Shown here: piece by piece, positions 45,438 through 56,093 of the stretch
Numbering within the stretch: the stretch's first letter is position 1
How the letters are laid out: every line of letters starts with the position of its first letter
Assembly: GCA_028714175.1 (NCBI GenBank)
Contig: JAQTMV010000002.1
Coordinates: forward strand, 1 to 64,000
Length of the DNA: 64,000 nt
Reading direction: 5' to 3'
Source: Methylococcales bacterium
Lineage (GTDB): Bacteria > Pseudomonadota > Gammaproteobacteria > Methylococcales > Methylomonadaceae
Position numbers and translations under genes: made by a program
Notes under the pieces: model-generated
Told to the model about the DNA's origin: nothing
Seen by the model: the letters and a program-made list of their open reading frames with translations, nothing else
The model's database searches: none

Positions 45438-46895
45438 TTATTTATTTTTAATCGCACTCATTTTTCTCGCCAATGAATTACGGAACTCAGCAGGCAGTGA
45501 TTGTTTGGCCTTATTGGCCAAGGCGAAGCTGGTGAAAGAACCATAGAGAAGAACAAACCTTTCCTTGCCATTTACCACCTTCTTAAGATACCTTAAGTTC
45601 TCTTTCAACAGTGGATGTTTTTTCAGGAAATCCTTCGCCGACTGCTCCTTTGATAATACCATTATCTGCAACGTATAATGATCAACCGGTTGTTTTATTA
45701 GCCATTGCTCGCCATTATCTTGACTATCCGTGACTTCCTCTTGTTCTTCGATGACGGCTTCAATTTGCGGCTTCGGTATTATTTTCGAGTTTTTCGACAC
45801 AGATAATCCGGTATTATTAAAAATCTTACTGTCATCAGATTTGCCCATAACCACTAACGATTCAGTGATTTTTTGTTGAGTATCAGCAGTTTGTTGTTTA
45901 TTACATAGCGCCCAATCAAGCGCAGCCTGACTTGCTCCGGACTCATGATTTACAATGGTACCCATGCCCGACTCTGTTAAACGCTCTATAACATCTCCTA
46001 AAAACAGTTCTGAAATTACCGGCTTGATATGAACGGATTTTTTATTCTGCTTGCCTGGGGTTAATAGAGACGGCGCTGGCATGTTGTATTCTGAAGTGCT
46101 ATACCATTGCAAACCAAGTGCTATAACAACCAAACCGACCACAGCGCCGACAAGAATCGACAGCGAATTTTCGCTTTGTTTAACGGCAACTACATCCGGC
46201 AATTCAGCAATAATTTTCCCTGGAATACCCAGTGATTCCAGATAAATGCTTGCTATCATATCGTCATTGACAGCATCATATGACACTTGTCTCTTCGCTT
46301 GTGTAGCTAAATGCTGTAAAAATTCACCGCATTGTCTTTCTGACAAAGGCGGTATTTCAATGATATAGCAATCATCAACGGTACTATCTGATTTATATTT
46401 CACGTATAAATCATCATGCGTTAAGGCAAAAATAACCCTTAAAAATGAATTTGCAGCCGCATATTCAATGATTGTGTTTATCAGACTGGGTGCCAAATAC
46501 CCAGCGTCATCAATCATTAACACTATTTTCTTGTTCCGGTTTTCATGCCGGGCAAAAACAACAGATATAGCCTGAACCCGTTTATCTGACTTATCTTGCT
46601 GGATAACTTGAGCCATGCGCTGCTGAATCTCTTCGAAACTCAAATCCGTCTTGCCTTGCACAAAACAATAAAGCCACGATGCAACCTTGTGTTCCTGTAA
46701 GACTTTGAAAAGAGTCGTTTTACCGATGCCTTCAGGTCCGCAAACAATGAGTGCTTGCCTTGAATTTGAAAGCAGGTGTATTAATAATTCAAGCTTTTGG
46801 GTTCGCTCCTCTGTTATCAAGGAATGGAAGGCCCTGTTTTTTTGTTCTATCAATGACTTCTTCGCATGATACTTAAAGGTATCATTTCCTGCCAT
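45438..46895 (-). CDS. damX: DamX-like AAA/SPOR-domain protein
   Basis: 485 aa. An N-terminal ATPase-like domain has a P-loop [10 protein letters not shown] (about 52-61) and a Walker B-like IVLMIDDAG. One membrane segment (about 244-262, [17 protein letters not shown]) follows, then a low-complexity periplasmic linker and a C-terminal SPOR domain (about 405-480) that binds denuded septal peptidoglycan. The layout and the position right after aroB, with a 14-nt overlap, match DamX, which acts at the division septum. The ATPase part is longer than in E. coli DamX, as in many other gammaproteobacteria. Confidence 0.85.
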   Translation of the reverse strand: MAGNDTFKYHAKKSLIEQKNRAFHSLITEERTQKLELLIHLLSNSRQALIVCGPEGIGKTTLFKVLQEHKVASWLYCFVQGKTDLSFEEIQQRMAQVIQQDKSDKRVQAISVVFARHENRNKKIVLMIDDAGYLAPSLINTIIEYAAANSFLRVIFALTHDDLYVKYKSDSTVDDCYIIEIPPLSERQCGEFLQHLATQAKRQVSYDAVNDDMIASIYLESLGIPGKIIAELPDVVAVKQSENSLSILVGAVVGLVVIALGLQWYSTSEYNMPAPSLLTPGKQNKKSVHIKPVISELFLGDVIERLTESGMGTIVNHESGASQAALDWALCNKQQTADTQQKITESLVVMGKSDDSKIFNNTGLSVSKNSKIIPKPQIEAVIEEQEEVTDSQDNGEQWLIKQPVDHYTLQIMVLSKEQSAKDFLKKHPLLKENLRYLKKVVNGKERFVLLYGSFTSFALANKAKQSLPAEFRNSLARKMSAIKNK

Positions 46896-47964
46896 AGGTA
46901 TTAAGTGTCAGTTCTAACAGTTTTTGTTCAACATCCACGGGCAATGTGGCGGCACCGATTTTTTTTAACAAAATCAATCTGATTTGGCCATCAATATTTT
47001 TCTTGTCAACCGCCATTAATTCTAAAAATCGATCTGCATTAATTTGCTCCGGTGGCTTTACCGGCAGCATGGCATTTTTGAATAGCGTGATAATTCTTTC
47101 TACATCAGCATCATTTAACCAGCCTTTTCTTCTGGAAAGATCGGCCGCCTGACAGGTGCCAATAGCTACCGCCTCGCCATGCAAATAGGTACCATAACCA
47201 GTCCCCGTTTCAATCGCATGACCAAAGGTATGGCCCAAATTTAACGTTGCTCTAACGCCGGTTTCGGTTTCATCTTCAGCGACAATATCGGCTTTATTCA
47301 TACATGACCGTTCAATCGCAAATGACAGGGCTTGCTTATCTCTGGCCAATAATGCGCCGATATTATTTTCCAGCCATTCAAAGAACTCGACATCCCTGAT
47401 CAGGCCATATTTGATTACTTCGGCCAAACCTGCTGATAATTGCCGTTCATCCAGCGTATCTAACACATCGGCATCGGCAATAACGCATTGAGGTTGATAA
47501 AAAGCGCCGATCATGTTTTTCCCCAAAGGATGATTAACGCCGGTTTTGCCGCCAATCGAAGAATCAACTTGCGCCAGCAAAGTTGTGGGTATTTGCAGAA
47601 AAGCAATGCCCCGCTGATAACAGGCCGCTGCAAAACCGCCCATATCTCCGATAACGCCGCCGCCCAAAGCAATCAACGTGGCATTACGGTTAAACTTGCC
47701 GGCCAGCAATTTATCAAAAATGTGCGTAACATATTCTAATGTTTTAAATTGCTCGCCATCCGGTAATATCACCGTTTCGACATCAAAGCCAGGCAAGTTT
47801 TTTAAAACCGTATCCAGATACAAAGGAGCAATGGTTTTATTGGTTACGACCATGACCTGTTTCGCCTTTATATGTCGCGCATATAACCCGGATTGATTTA
47901 ATAAATCCGGGCCTATATAAATCGGGTAACTACGGTTCCCTAACGCTACCAATAATGTTTTCAT
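46882..47964 (-). CDS. aroB: 3-dehydroquinate synthase
   Basis: 360 aa. The NAD-binding motif [13 protein letters not shown], the zinc ligands in the [12 protein letters not shown] motif and the [19 protein letters not shown] segment are all present. It converts DAHP to 3-dehydroquinate in the shikimate pathway. It overlaps damX and follows aroK by a few bases. The GAGAG ribosome-binding site sits across the aroK stop, indicating coupled translation. Confidence 0.97.
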   Translation of the reverse strand: MKTLLVALGNRSYPIYIGPDLLNQSGLYARHIKAKQVMVVTNKTIAPLYLDTVLKNLPGFDVETVILPDGEQFKTLEYVTHIFDKLLAGKFNRNATLIALGGGVIGDMGGFAAACYQRGIAFLQIPTTLLAQVDSSIGGKTGVNHPLGKNMIGAFYQPQCVIADADVLDTLDERQLSAGLAEVIKYGLIRDVEFFEWLENNIGALLARDKQALSFAIERSCMNKADIVAEDETETGVRATLNLGHTFGHAIETGTGYGTYLHGEAVAIGTCQAADLSRRKGWLNDADVERIITLFKNAMLPVKPPEQINADRFLELMAVDKKNIDGQIRLILLKKIGAATLPVDVEQKLLELTLNTYGRK

Positions 47965-47967
47965 CTC

Positions 47968-48495
47968 TCAATGACGATTAAACAATCTGTATTTTTCCAG
48001 AATCTGGTTAACAACGGCTTTACTTTGCATGACACCGGTGTCAACTATTAAGTCCGCACAAGACAAATAAAGAGGCTGCCGTTGTTTAAATAAGCTTTCT
48101 ATCCGCTCTCTGGGATTATCTGTTTTTAGCAAGGGCCGCTGTGTATCCCTGCGCGTCCGTTCCTGTATTCTTTCTACTGAACATTGCAAATAAACAACGA
48201 AGCCTGTTTCCTTTAATAATCGGCGATTTTCTTCACGTAATATCGTACCGCCGCCCGTAGCCAACACTATTCCTTCCAGCTGCGTCAATTGCTGTATCAT
48301 TTTCTGTTCGCGATCCCTGAATCCTTCTTCCCCCTCAAATTCAAAAATGGTGGGAATATCTACTCCTGTGCTTTCTTCAATCGCCTTATCACTGTCATAA
48401 AAAGGCACGGACAGCGATTTTGCCAACTGTCGGCCTATTGTGGTTTTTCCTGCACCCATGAGGCCAACCAAATATATATTTTCTGATCTCGTCAT
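47968..48495 (-). CDS. aroK: Shikimate kinase
   Basis: About 175 aa from the ATG at 48495, the family's usual size. The P-loop is GLMGAGKTTIGR; the shikimate-binding motif is DSDKAIE, and GGGT and RPLL follow. The open frame extends 29 codons upstream to 48582 with an unconserved sequence, so the shorter form is preferred, although AAGGAGG lies about 20 nt before this ATG. It phosphorylates shikimate. The pil-aroK-aroB-damX order is conserved in gammaproteobacteria. Confidence 0.94.
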   Translation of the reverse strand: MTRSENIYLVGLMGAGKTTIGRQLAKSLSVPFYDSDKAIEESTGVDIPTIFEFEGEEGFRDREQKMIQQLTQLEGIVLATGGGTILREENRRLLKETGFVVYLQCSVERIQERTRRDTQRPLLKTDNPRERIESLFKQRQPLYLSCADLIVDTGVMQSKAVVNQILEKYRLFNRH

Positions 48496-48692
48496 CAAAA
48501 TACCGTGTTGATCTAACTTCTCCTCCTTATAAGGAGAATATTGAATTTTGACAGCCTTGCGCAGAACTGTCGTTTCAGACAACCTACCTCTTCGATCATG
48601 GTAATATCGATCCGCTGAACTATAAATCTTGCAGCTGAATATTAAGCGATGAGCGAACTTCGAGTATGAAATGAAACTATAAGATTAAAACT

Positions 48693-48719
48693 AAAAAAGG
48701 AGCATTATGCCCCTTTTTT
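48693..48719 (-). terminator. Rho-independent terminator after pilQ
   Basis: Read on the minus strand, AAAAAAGGGGCA pairs with TGCTCCTTTTTT through a 3-nt loop, with the T-run included. It lies just after the pilQ stop and separates the pilus operon from aroK. Confidence 0.8.
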
Positions 48720-48736
48720 GTCTCAAGTAGAAGTGA

Positions 48737-51079
48737 TCAATTGCTTGCTATATTTTCCTTCATGATTTTTGGTGTCACAAAAATCAGCAACTCCCTTTTG
48801 TCGTTTTGATTGACTGTCTTCTTAAACAAAAATCCTATACCAGGCAAATCGGCAAAGAAAGGCACTTTATTATTGACATTATTTTGTGTTCCTTCAAAGA
48901 CCCCACCTAGCACAACTGTCTCACCATCCTTCACAAGTACATTAGTTTGAATTTGCCGGGTGTTGATTGCTGGTTGCGTGCCCGGTATAGTTGGCTCTGG
49001 AAAATCCTTGGTAATCTTTAAATCCATCAGCACCGTTCCGCTGGGTGTTATTTGCGGCAGAACATCCAGTTGCAGTACAGCCTCTACAAACTCAATGTTT
49101 GTTCCTAAATTGGCGCTTGAAGTCTGATAAGGAACTTGAAAACCCTGTTTAATTGACGCCTGACAACGATCAGATGTCATTACTCTTGGATTGGAAATAA
49201 GCTCGCCAAGACCTTCATCTTGTAATGCGGATAATTCAAGGTTTAGCACATAATCAGCACCTCTTGCCAAGGTCATGCCTAATGCGCCGTATGGGTTAGA
49301 AGCAGCGAGATCTACCAATGCATCATTTATAATAGCTGTGCCATTGATGCTACCCGTTGTACCACCTAAATCATTTACTGACCCCACAGGTCCTGTTCCA
49401 TCGTTAATGTGGACATTCTGCCCTGCCACACCAAACCTGACGCCCAACTCTTTTGCAAATGTATTGCTGGCAATGACTATTCTTGACTCAATTATCACCT
49501 GACGCACTGGAACATCGAGCTTACGAATCATTTTTTTAATTTCCTCCAGGCGTTTTGCTGTTTCGCGGATAATCAGGGTATTAGTTCTTGAATCAACGAC
49601 TGCGCTTCCCCTGGAGGAAAGCAAAGCAAATTGCTCGTCTTTGGAAATCAGTTGATTTGATCTAACCAGTTTTCCCTGTGCTGAACCAGAAGTTTGATCT
49701 TTATATTGCTGTTGATTTGCCCCTTGTGATTGTCCTTGCCCTTGAGATTGCCCTTGTCCAGAGATGTTACCGGTTACTCCTGTGGAAGCTGTGTTTTTTG
49801 AGATGCCGCAAATGCCAAATAAGCCTGTATCAAGCCCATTCAAGAGGTTTCTAAAACTTTCAGCTTTGGCATAATTGATTGTGATATATTCGGTCATCAA
49901 TGGATCCAATTGCTCAACCACTGCTGCCGTTTCCTGTTGCTGTTCTTTATAATCTTTAATCCTACCTACGGGTGCAATCAACGTGACAGTGCCTGATTCA
50001 AATTTTTCCAGCCCCTTCGTCATCATGATAAAGTCCAGTGCCTCATCCCAGGGCACATCATCCAGTTTTAAAGTAATTGTACCGGTTACATCATCGCCGG
50101 CAACAACATTCTGCCCGGTAAACTCTGCAAGGATTGCAATAACGCTGCGAATTTCTATGTCCTGAAAGTTTAAGGACAATCGATCGCCGGTATATTTTAC
50201 CCGGGTTCTGTCCAGCGCTTCTTTTTCTGCATTACTTAAAGGCCGAAATTCAATAGTCAACAAACCTTCTGATTGAAACAACGAGTAATCATAAAGATCA
50301 TTTTGCGTCGTCACAGTAATTATGGTTTCCTGATTTGATGAGGTCGCATCAATAAACTTGACGGGCGTTGCAAACTCGGAAACATCCAGTCTTTTGCCCA
50401 AGTTTTCAGGCAAGCGGGTATTTAGTAAACTGATGACAACTTTACCGCCATCCTGCTTTGAGTTAACGATAGTATTGGGATTAGCCAGGGAGACAAGTAT
50501 CCGTCCTTCACTTTTATCGCCGCGTTTAAAATCGAAACCGCTAATAGCCTGTTCGGGTATTAATGCGGAAACGACAGAGTTTGCGTATTTGTTGGTAACA
50601 GGAATTGTTGTTTTTGCAGCTGAACGTTTAAATGCAGGGGGTACTACAGACTTTGCGCGGGTTAAAGTCAGCAGCACTTTATTGCCAACCACCTTGGTTT
50701 CAAAAGGCGTGGATTCAAGCAGATTGACTACAACCCGAACTCTGTCTGCTGCTTCTGCGACATAAACGCTACTCACAGCCCCCTGATTTATCGAATACAT
50801 TTTTTTATCCAGCGCATTTTTTACGCCGGAAAAATCCAGGGCGATCCTGGCAGGATTATCAGTATGAAATACTTTAGGTGCGACAGCAGCGCCGTTCATT
50901 TCCAGCTGTATTTGCAGCTTGTCCCCCGCCAGGGTAGCAATGTCCATCCCCGAAATAGCCAGGTCATCGGCTCTGACACTAGCGATTTGAACTATTAATA
51001 AAAACAAGCCCAAGCCCATGTGTATACACAAAGATCGTCCTGTTTTATTCCACATAACGCCGTCTTGTTTATTATTCAT
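48737..51079 (-). CDS. pilQ: Type IV pilus secretin PilQ
   Basis: 780 aa with a signal peptide (GLFLLIVQIASVRA). Two AMIN-type domains (about 35-260) are followed by secretin N-domains (about 300-390), a short Ser/Gly/Gln-rich spacer with repeated SQGQGQ units (about 435-455) and the C-terminal secretin domain, which includes VPFFADLPGIGFLFK. It forms the outer-membrane gate for type IV pili. It is the last gene of pilMNOPQ. The spacer is unusually repetitive at both DNA and protein level. Confidence 0.96.
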   Translation of the reverse strand: MNNKQDGVMWNKTGRSLCIHMGLGLFLLIVQIASVRADDLAISGMDIATLAGDKLQIQLEMNGAAVAPKVFHTDNPARIALDFSGVKNALDKKMYSINQGAVSSVYVAEAADRVRVVVNLLESTPFETKVVGNKVLLTLTRAKSVVPPAFKRSAAKTTIPVTNKYANSVVSALIPEQAISGFDFKRGDKSEGRILVSLANPNTIVNSKQDGGKVVISLLNTRLPENLGKRLDVSEFATPVKFIDATSSNQETIITVTTQNDLYDYSLFQSEGLLTIEFRPLSNAEKEALDRTRVKYTGDRLSLNFQDIEIRSVIAILAEFTGQNVVAGDDVTGTITLKLDDVPWDEALDFIMMTKGLEKFESGTVTLIAPVGRIKDYKEQQQETAAVVEQLDPLMTEYITINYAKAESFRNLLNGLDTGLFGICGISKNTASTGVTGNISGQGQSQGQGQSQGANQQQYKDQTSGSAQGKLVRSNQLISKDEQFALLSSRGSAVVDSRTNTLIIRETAKRLEEIKKMIRKLDVPVRQVIIESRIVIASNTFAKELGVRFGVAGQNVHINDGTGPVGSVNDLGGTTGSINGTAIINDALVDLAASNPYGALGMTLARGADYVLNLELSALQDEGLGELISNPRVMTSDRCQASIKQGFQVPYQTSSANLGTNIEFVEAVLQLDVLPQITPSGTVLMDLKITKDFPEPTIPGTQPAINTRQIQTNVLVKDGETVVLGGVFEGTQNNVNNKVPFFADLPGIGFLFKKTVNQNDKRELLIFVTPKIMKENIASN

Positions 51080-51094
51080 TTATTATTCCCACAA

Positions 51095-51652
51095 TCATTC
51101 TGTTAGCGCTAATGAAGTTTGTTGCTCACGCCATGTTCCCGGTTTATCTGGCACTATTTCCATTAGATCAATTTTATCGGTAACAATACGCGAAATTTTT
51201 CCATAATTTTTCCCCATATAATTACCAGCCTGAACCCGATGAATGGTACCGTCGCTTGCTTTTACCAATCCCCACAAGCTCGACTTCATTGCTATAGTTC
51301 CAACCATTTTTAAGCCATCCAAAGGAAACGCCTCCAACTCTTCTTTGCGACGATGGGTATCCGGCCTTATCCCGCTGCCTGTTGAAATAGCGGTTTCCTC
51401 ACCCTGTTGCGGTTGTTCTAGCGGTTTAAACGGGTCACGCAGGTCATCGGGCCTAAATATATAGGATTCAATAACCTTAACTTCGGGTAATGGCTGAATG
51501 GGTCCTTTAGGTTTGGCTTTAACTTCGGAGATATATTGATTCAAATCTGAAAAATCTTCACCGCAACCTGCCAATAAAACCAGATAAATGACGCAACTGA
51601 TCTGTAAATTCAGCAGTTTTCGGCACGACAACAGTAATTTATTTTGACCCAT
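51095..51652 (-). CDS. pilP: Type IV pilus inner-membrane lipoprotein PilP
   Basis: 185 aa. The lipoprotein signal ends in LLAGC. The segment FRPDDLRDPFKP is the typical PilP motif that contacts PilN and PilO, followed by the small beta-domain with LDGLKMVGTIA. PilP links the PilMNO platform to PilQ. It touches pilO directly upstream and lies 15 nt before pilQ. Confidence 0.95.
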   Translation of the reverse strand: MGQNKLLLSCRKLLNLQISCVIYLVLLAGCGEDFSDLNQYISEVKAKPKGPIQPLPEVKVIESYIFRPDDLRDPFKPLEQPQQGEETAISTGSGIRPDTHRRKEELEAFPLDGLKMVGTIAMKSSLWGLVKASDGTIHRVQAGNYMGKNYGKISRIVTDKIDLMEIVPDKPGTWREQQTSLALTE

Positions 51653-52269
51653 TACTTTCTACCCTTTCTTTGAGTCTGTTTGTCTGCCCTGGCAGTATCA
51701 GAACCTTCATTATAGGTTTTTACCATGGCATTCATCAGCATTGCCCCATCATTACCTGCTGGAGTAATTTTTACATCGTGTACGGTGACAATTCTGGGTA
51801 AGGATGCCAAACCGCTGACAAACAGCCCCAGATCCTCATATTTTCCTATTACCTGAATATTAATCGGCAACTCTGAGTAGAAGTCTTTACGAATCGGAGC
51901 ATCCGGTTTGAACAGCTTAAATTCCAAACCACTTGCTAATCCTGTCTGGGAAATGTCAACCAATAGACTTGCCACCTCTTCTTCTGTAGGCATTTGCCGA
52001 ATCATTTCATACAGTTGTATTTCAATTTGCGCCAGTTGGTCCTGGTAATCCTTAAGATTTGCCGCTTTCCTTTGCTTTCCTTCAAATTCATGCTTCAAGT
52101 CCTGTTCTTTCTGCTCAGTACTTTCAAGCGCAGCTAACTGATCAAGCGTATCAAAGTAAACACCAGCGCCCGCGACGATAGCGCAAACAAGCAACGTCGT
52201 CGCAGCTCTAATGGGTAATGGCCATGTTCCTGCCGCATTAAAATTCCAATTAATTTCCGACAGATTCAT
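51652..52269 (-). CDS. pilO: Type IV pilus assembly protein PilO
   Basis: 205 aa. One membrane segment near the N-terminus (AATTLLVCAIVAGAGVYF), then a coiled-coil region (about 45-95) and a ferredoxin-like periplasmic domain. It pairs with PilN in the inner-membrane alignment complex. The gene overlaps pilN by 4 nt and pilP by 1 nt. Confidence 0.95.
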   Translation of the reverse strand: MNLSEINWNFNAAGTWPLPIRAATTLLVCAIVAGAGVYFDTLDQLAALESTEQKEQDLKHEFEGKQRKAANLKDYQDQLAQIEIQLYEMIRQMPTEEEVASLLVDISQTGLASGLEFKLFKPDAPIRKDFYSELPINIQVIGKYEDLGLFVSGLASLPRIVTVHDVKITPAGNDGAMLMNAMVKTYNEGSDTARADKQTQRKGRK

Positions 52270-52844
52270 GAGCCACCTTCACTCTCAGCTTTTTCAGCGT
52301 TTTGTTTGCCTAACTTGGCATGCAGCGTGAAATCACTTAACTGATCAGAATCAGTTTTTTCCGGCACCTGAATCACATTAAGTGTCGGTTTTTGTAGCCA
52401 TAATGATGCATCAATGGCCCTCATAAAAGCGGAAACTCGTGCATTTGATTGTGACTTGCCTTCAAATACTAGCTCTGCTCCCGTTTGCGTGAATTTTGCA
52501 AGAAAAACCCCGTCAGGTGTAGCCTTGGGAATTTCATCGAACAGATGTACAATTTCCGGGCGACTTTCCTGTAATTTTTGTATCAACTCGATTTTGGATA
52601 ATAATTTACTTTTCTTTTCTTCAATACTTCTAACCTCTACAATTTTCTTGTCCAATAATACTATTTCGTTTTGTAGCATTTGGTTTCTTTGTTCCTGATA
52701 CGCTTTCAGCCCATTAATATAGGTATGCACAACGCCGAGAATAATAAACGTAACCAATACCGATAAACCAATCGTCTGTAAAAATTCCTGTTTCTTTTGC
52801 TTACGCAGTTCTTCCCGCCAGGGGAGTAAATTGATTCTTGCCAT
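52266..52844 (-). CDS. pilN: Type IV pilus assembly protein PilN
   Basis: 192 aa. It starts MARINLLPWREE, the conserved PilN segment that binds PilM in the cytoplasm. A membrane helix (about 22-43), a coiled coil and a periplasmic domain follow. It overlaps pilM by 1 nt and pilO by 4 nt, so the five pilus genes are tightly coupled. Confidence 0.96.
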   Translation of the reverse strand: MARINLLPWREELRKQKKQEFLQTIGLSVLVTFIILGVVHTYINGLKAYQEQRNQMLQNEIVLLDKKIVEVRSIEEKKSKLLSKIELIQKLQESRPEIVHLFDEIPKATPDGVFLAKFTQTGAELVFEGKSQSNARVSAFMRAIDASLWLQKPTLNVIQVPEKTDSDQLSDFTLHAKLGKQNAEKAESEGGS

Positions 52845-53905
52845 TAGTCAAAACTCCTTAATGCTAACCCGCAAGCAATCATCATTGCTGGTGCATCACT
52901 ACTCAACAATTGGGGCTTTACTTTATTAGATAGGGACATATTAACGAAGGGGTTGGCTGTAGAAACTGACAAACCCAAGCTTTGCTCAACCAACTTTTCA
53001 ATACCTAACACCGAAGCACAGCCGCCTGCCAGGATAACACTATCGATTATTCTATCTGCACTGGATGATGCAAAGAACTGGAGCGACCGTTGAATTTGCT
53101 GTACTATTGCTTTTTTAAATGGCTCAAGTACGTCAACTATATAATTGTCAGGCAATCCACCATGTCTTTTTGCCAAGCCGGCTTCTTCATAAGAAAGGCC
53201 ATAGCGACGCTGAATCTCTTCAGTCAACTGCTTACCACCAAATACCTGCTCTCGGGTATAGATAATCCGGCTATCATGCACAACATTCAAAGTTGACATC
53301 GTTGCCCCTATATCCGCAATCGCAACAGTTTGACCTGCCATTGAATCTGCAAACTGATCGGACAGCAATGAAAAAGCATTTTCCATCGCAAATGCTTCAA
53401 CATCGACTATCCTGGTCTTTAAACCGGCTTTTAATAACGCCTCTACCCGGTCATCAACATTTTCTTTTCTCGATGCCGCTAGCAATACATCAACCATTTC
53501 CGGGTTTTGTTCATTTCTGCGCTGTACTTCAAAATCGAAATTTATTTCATCAAGCGAATAAGGCACATACTGATCCGCTTCAACCATGATCTGTTCTTCC
53601 ATCTCATCATCGCTTAATGATGCGGGCATCGTGATAATTTTCGTCATGACAGCAGAACCTGCAACTGCAACAGTCGCTTGTTTCAGCTTTGATTCAGATC
53701 GTTTTAAAGCAACCTTAATCGCTTCCGCTATCACATTAACATTGGCAAAATTTTTAGCAATAACAGCATCCTGAGGTAAGGGGGCCACAGCGTAGCTCTC
53801 AACCCGGTAACGGGCGCCTACTTTACTCAATTCCAGTAATTTTACTGCAGCAGTACTAATATCAATGCTAAGAACAGCATTCTGTTTGTGATTAAACCAG
53901 TTCAT
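52844..53905 (-). CDS. pilM: Type IV pilus assembly ATPase-like protein PilM
   Basis: 353 aa with an actin/FtsA-like fold. Motifs include LSIDISTAAVKLLEL, the second phosphate motif AIADIGATMSTLNV and ILAGGCASVLGI. The cytoplasmic protein binds the PilN N-terminus. It is the first gene of the operon, and AAGGG precedes its ATG. The 228-bp space to the divergent lipoprotein gene should contain the operon promoter. Confidence 0.96.
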   Translation of the reverse strand: MNWFNHKQNAVLSIDISTAAVKLLELSKVGARYRVESYAVAPLPQDAVIAKNFANVNVIAEAIKVALKRSESKLKQATVAVAGSAVMTKIITMPASLSDDEMEEQIMVEADQYVPYSLDEINFDFEVQRRNEQNPEMVDVLLAASRKENVDDRVEALLKAGLKTRIVDVEAFAMENAFSLLSDQFADSMAGQTVAIADIGATMSTLNVVHDSRIIYTREQVFGGKQLTEEIQRRYGLSYEEAGLAKRHGGLPDNYIVDVLEPFKKAIVQQIQRSLQFFASSSADRIIDSVILAGGCASVLGIEKLVEQSLGLSVSTANPFVNMSLSNKVKPQLLSSDAPAMMIACGLALRSFD

Positions 53906-54133
53906 GGCATACCCTTAAAAACTTTATCCTTGATTTGACCCATAGCTTGCGTTGTCTATCTTGCGTATAATCTCTAACGTTAACATTTTGTATTTCTAAA
54001 AAAGTATAGTTACCTTTTTTTTCGGTGCTAAAAATTATGCAATTTATTTGTTCGGAATTTTGCTTTATGCCTGAAATACAGCGAATCTAGCCAATAGTAC
54101 AATTAATATTTCGAAAGAAATAAATCTCATGCA

Positions 54134-54559
54134 GTGGTTATAAAAAATCAGATGGCAAAATGGTATCCAAAATTGGTGAAAGCTCGAGTCTTGATGCTAA
54201 TGTCTATTATGGTTGCGTTATCGGGTTGTGCTCTCCCTTTTTTTGGAGGCTATGGGGAACAAGGCATGTCGCGGGAAGATTTCACACGCTATGTGGAAGG
54301 AGTATTCCGGTTACAAAACAGCATAACCAGCGAAGTAATGATGCAGTTTGAAGGTGATAATACTAAAAAGCATAATGCTTTATTGCAGGCTGAACAGCAT
54401 ATGCAGGAAGCATGCGGACCTCTCAATGAATATGTTTCTCGTGAGAGTGATGGTTTAAGTACCGGGCTTTTTTTGCGTCGTCGCGTTGAGAAATCTGCTA
54501 TTGACTGCGAGCGGGAGGCTCGAAAAGTCAAGGCACTGTTGGCAGAGCAATCGCATTAA
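54134..54559 (+). CDS. Small lipoprotein, unknown function
   Basis: 141 aa if it starts at the GTG 54134; an ATG at 54152 would give 135 aa, and neither has a strong ribosome-binding site. The signal sequence ends in ALSGC. The mature part is helical with two cysteines (QEACGPLN and IDCERE) that could pair. It is divergent from the pilus operon and convergent with sbcB. I do not recognise a family. Confidence 0.7.
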   Translation: MVIKNQMAKWYPKLVKARVLMLMSIMVALSGCALPFFGGYGEQGMSREDFTRYVEGVFRLQNSITSEVMMQFEGDNTKKHNALLQAEQHMQEACGPLNEYVSRESDGLSTGLFLRRRVEKSAIDCEREARKVKALLAEQSH

Positions 54560-54613
54560 CAATCAGTTAAAATGTGGCCGCGTGCCGGTCTTCTTCATAC
54601 CGTTCAACTAATT

Positions 54614-56089
54614 TCAGTTGCTAGAAACAGCTTCGGCTTCCCAATTATTGCACAACTTAACTGCATAAGTATCCAATGCTTTAATAATATCAATATTAAC
54701 ACTTTCATTATTGCGCAACTCCCGCAATCGAGCAAAATAAGCATCAAGCGTAATGCCAGCACCTGCTAGACGGCCCGTTAACCGATCCACACAAAATTCT
54801 TTCCATTTCAACTGCTCATCCGCATTAAGTGTTTCTGGATAATTACGCGCCCGGTATCTAAATAGCATTTCAGGTAGGCGGGGATCTGTAAAACTGAATT
54901 TCGATTTTGCTAACCGCTCTGGAAATGTGACTCTGATTTTTGCCATTTTCTGCTTATCTGCTTGAGAAAAAAATCCGCCACTATAAATGGCCAAGTCTGG
55001 ATCAGAATCCTGTCTGGAATAACTATGATCACTATAAACAGCTGCCAATTTTTCAGTCAACCCTGTTGCTGCTTTAATCTTGTCAATATTTTTCTGACAC
55101 AAAGTCAAATCAATAGCCAGCCTTTGTGCAACTTCCGGCCTGATAACCGACACGGGCGCTAATACGGGGCATTTGTTAATATGAACGGTTTTTAAAGGTA
55201 TTCTTGTAACACTTTCTGGCAAATCATTTGTGGCAATAAAGAGTCTTTGCTGAATGTCTTCTATTGATAAGGACAGCATGGGCTCAGGATCAATAGACAG
55301 ATCATAAACGATTATGCCATTAGTATTGGTCGGATGTTTACAAACGGGTAATACAATGGCCAGACAATGTTTAATAGCGGAATATTTTCCAGAAATATGC
55401 GCTACGGGTTTAAAACTGCCTAACTGAAGTAATTCCAAGACTTTGGCTTTAATGCGATTCTGAAAGAGAAACTGAAAAAGCTTTGGCTGCGCCTGCCTGA
55501 CCAGCCTGGCTATCGCTATAGTGGCATAAACATCAGACAACGCATCATGCGCCGTTTCATGTATGATGCCATTGGCAACTGTTAATTGATCAAGTTTTAA
55601 ACTTGACCGTCCTTCCTCATTGACAGGCCATTCAATACCTTCAGGGCGCAAAGCTCTTGCGGCTCTTACGACATCGATTATATCCCAACGGGAATTGCCG
55701 TTTTGCCACTCGCGCGCATAGGGATCATAAAAATTGCGATACAGACAGTTACGGGTGACTTCATCATCAAAACGAAGGCTGTTGTAACCAAGAGCGCATG
55801 TGTCAGGCTGAGATAGTTGCTGGTGAATCAGGCTAATAAATTCGGCTTCGCATACGCCCTTTTGTTCAGCCAGTTGCGGAGTAATGCCGGTAATTAAACA
55901 GGAATCAGGATTTGGAAGGCAATCTGCCGCAGGTCTGCAATAAATAACCAGAGGATCATCGATTACATTAAAATCAACATCAGTACGAACTCCGGCAAAT
56001 TGTACTGGCCGATCTCGCTGAGGGTCAGTGCCGAATGTCTCGTAGTCATGCCAATAAAAGGTTTGTGTGTCATGACTAAGTTCTGGCAT
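54614..56089 (-). CDS. sbcB: Exodeoxyribonuclease I
   Basis: About 491 aa from the ATG at 56089. The frame opens 15 nt earlier at a TTG that overlaps the preceding gene. The DEDDh exonuclease motifs are visible: FYWHDYETFGTDP, LGYNSLRFDDEVTRN and HDALSDVYATIAIARL. SH3-like and helical C-terminal parts follow, ending near ELRNNESVNIDIIKALDTY. The enzyme digests single-stranded DNA 3' to 5' and works in recombination and mismatch repair. Confidence 0.96.
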   Translation of the reverse strand: MPELSHDTQTFYWHDYETFGTDPQRDRPVQFAGVRTDVDFNVIDDPLVIYCRPAADCLPNPDSCLITGITPQLAEQKGVCEAEFISLIHQQLSQPDTCALGYNSLRFDDEVTRNCLYRNFYDPYAREWQNGNSRWDIIDVVRAARALRPEGIEWPVNEEGRSSLKLDQLTVANGIIHETAHDALSDVYATIAIARLVRQAQPKLFQFLFQNRIKAKVLELLQLGSFKPVAHISGKYSAIKHCLAIVLPVCKHPTNTNGIIVYDLSIDPEPMLSLSIEDIQQRLFIATNDLPESVTRIPLKTVHINKCPVLAPVSVIRPEVAQRLAIDLTLCQKNIDKIKAATGLTEKLAAVYSDHSYSRQDSDPDLAIYSGGFFSQADKQKMAKIRVTFPERLAKSKFSFTDPRLPEMLFRYRARNYPETLNADEQLKWKEFCVDRLTGRLAGAGITLDAYFARLRELRNNESVNIDIIKALDTYAVKLCNNWEAEAVSSN

Positions 56090-56093
56090 CTTA

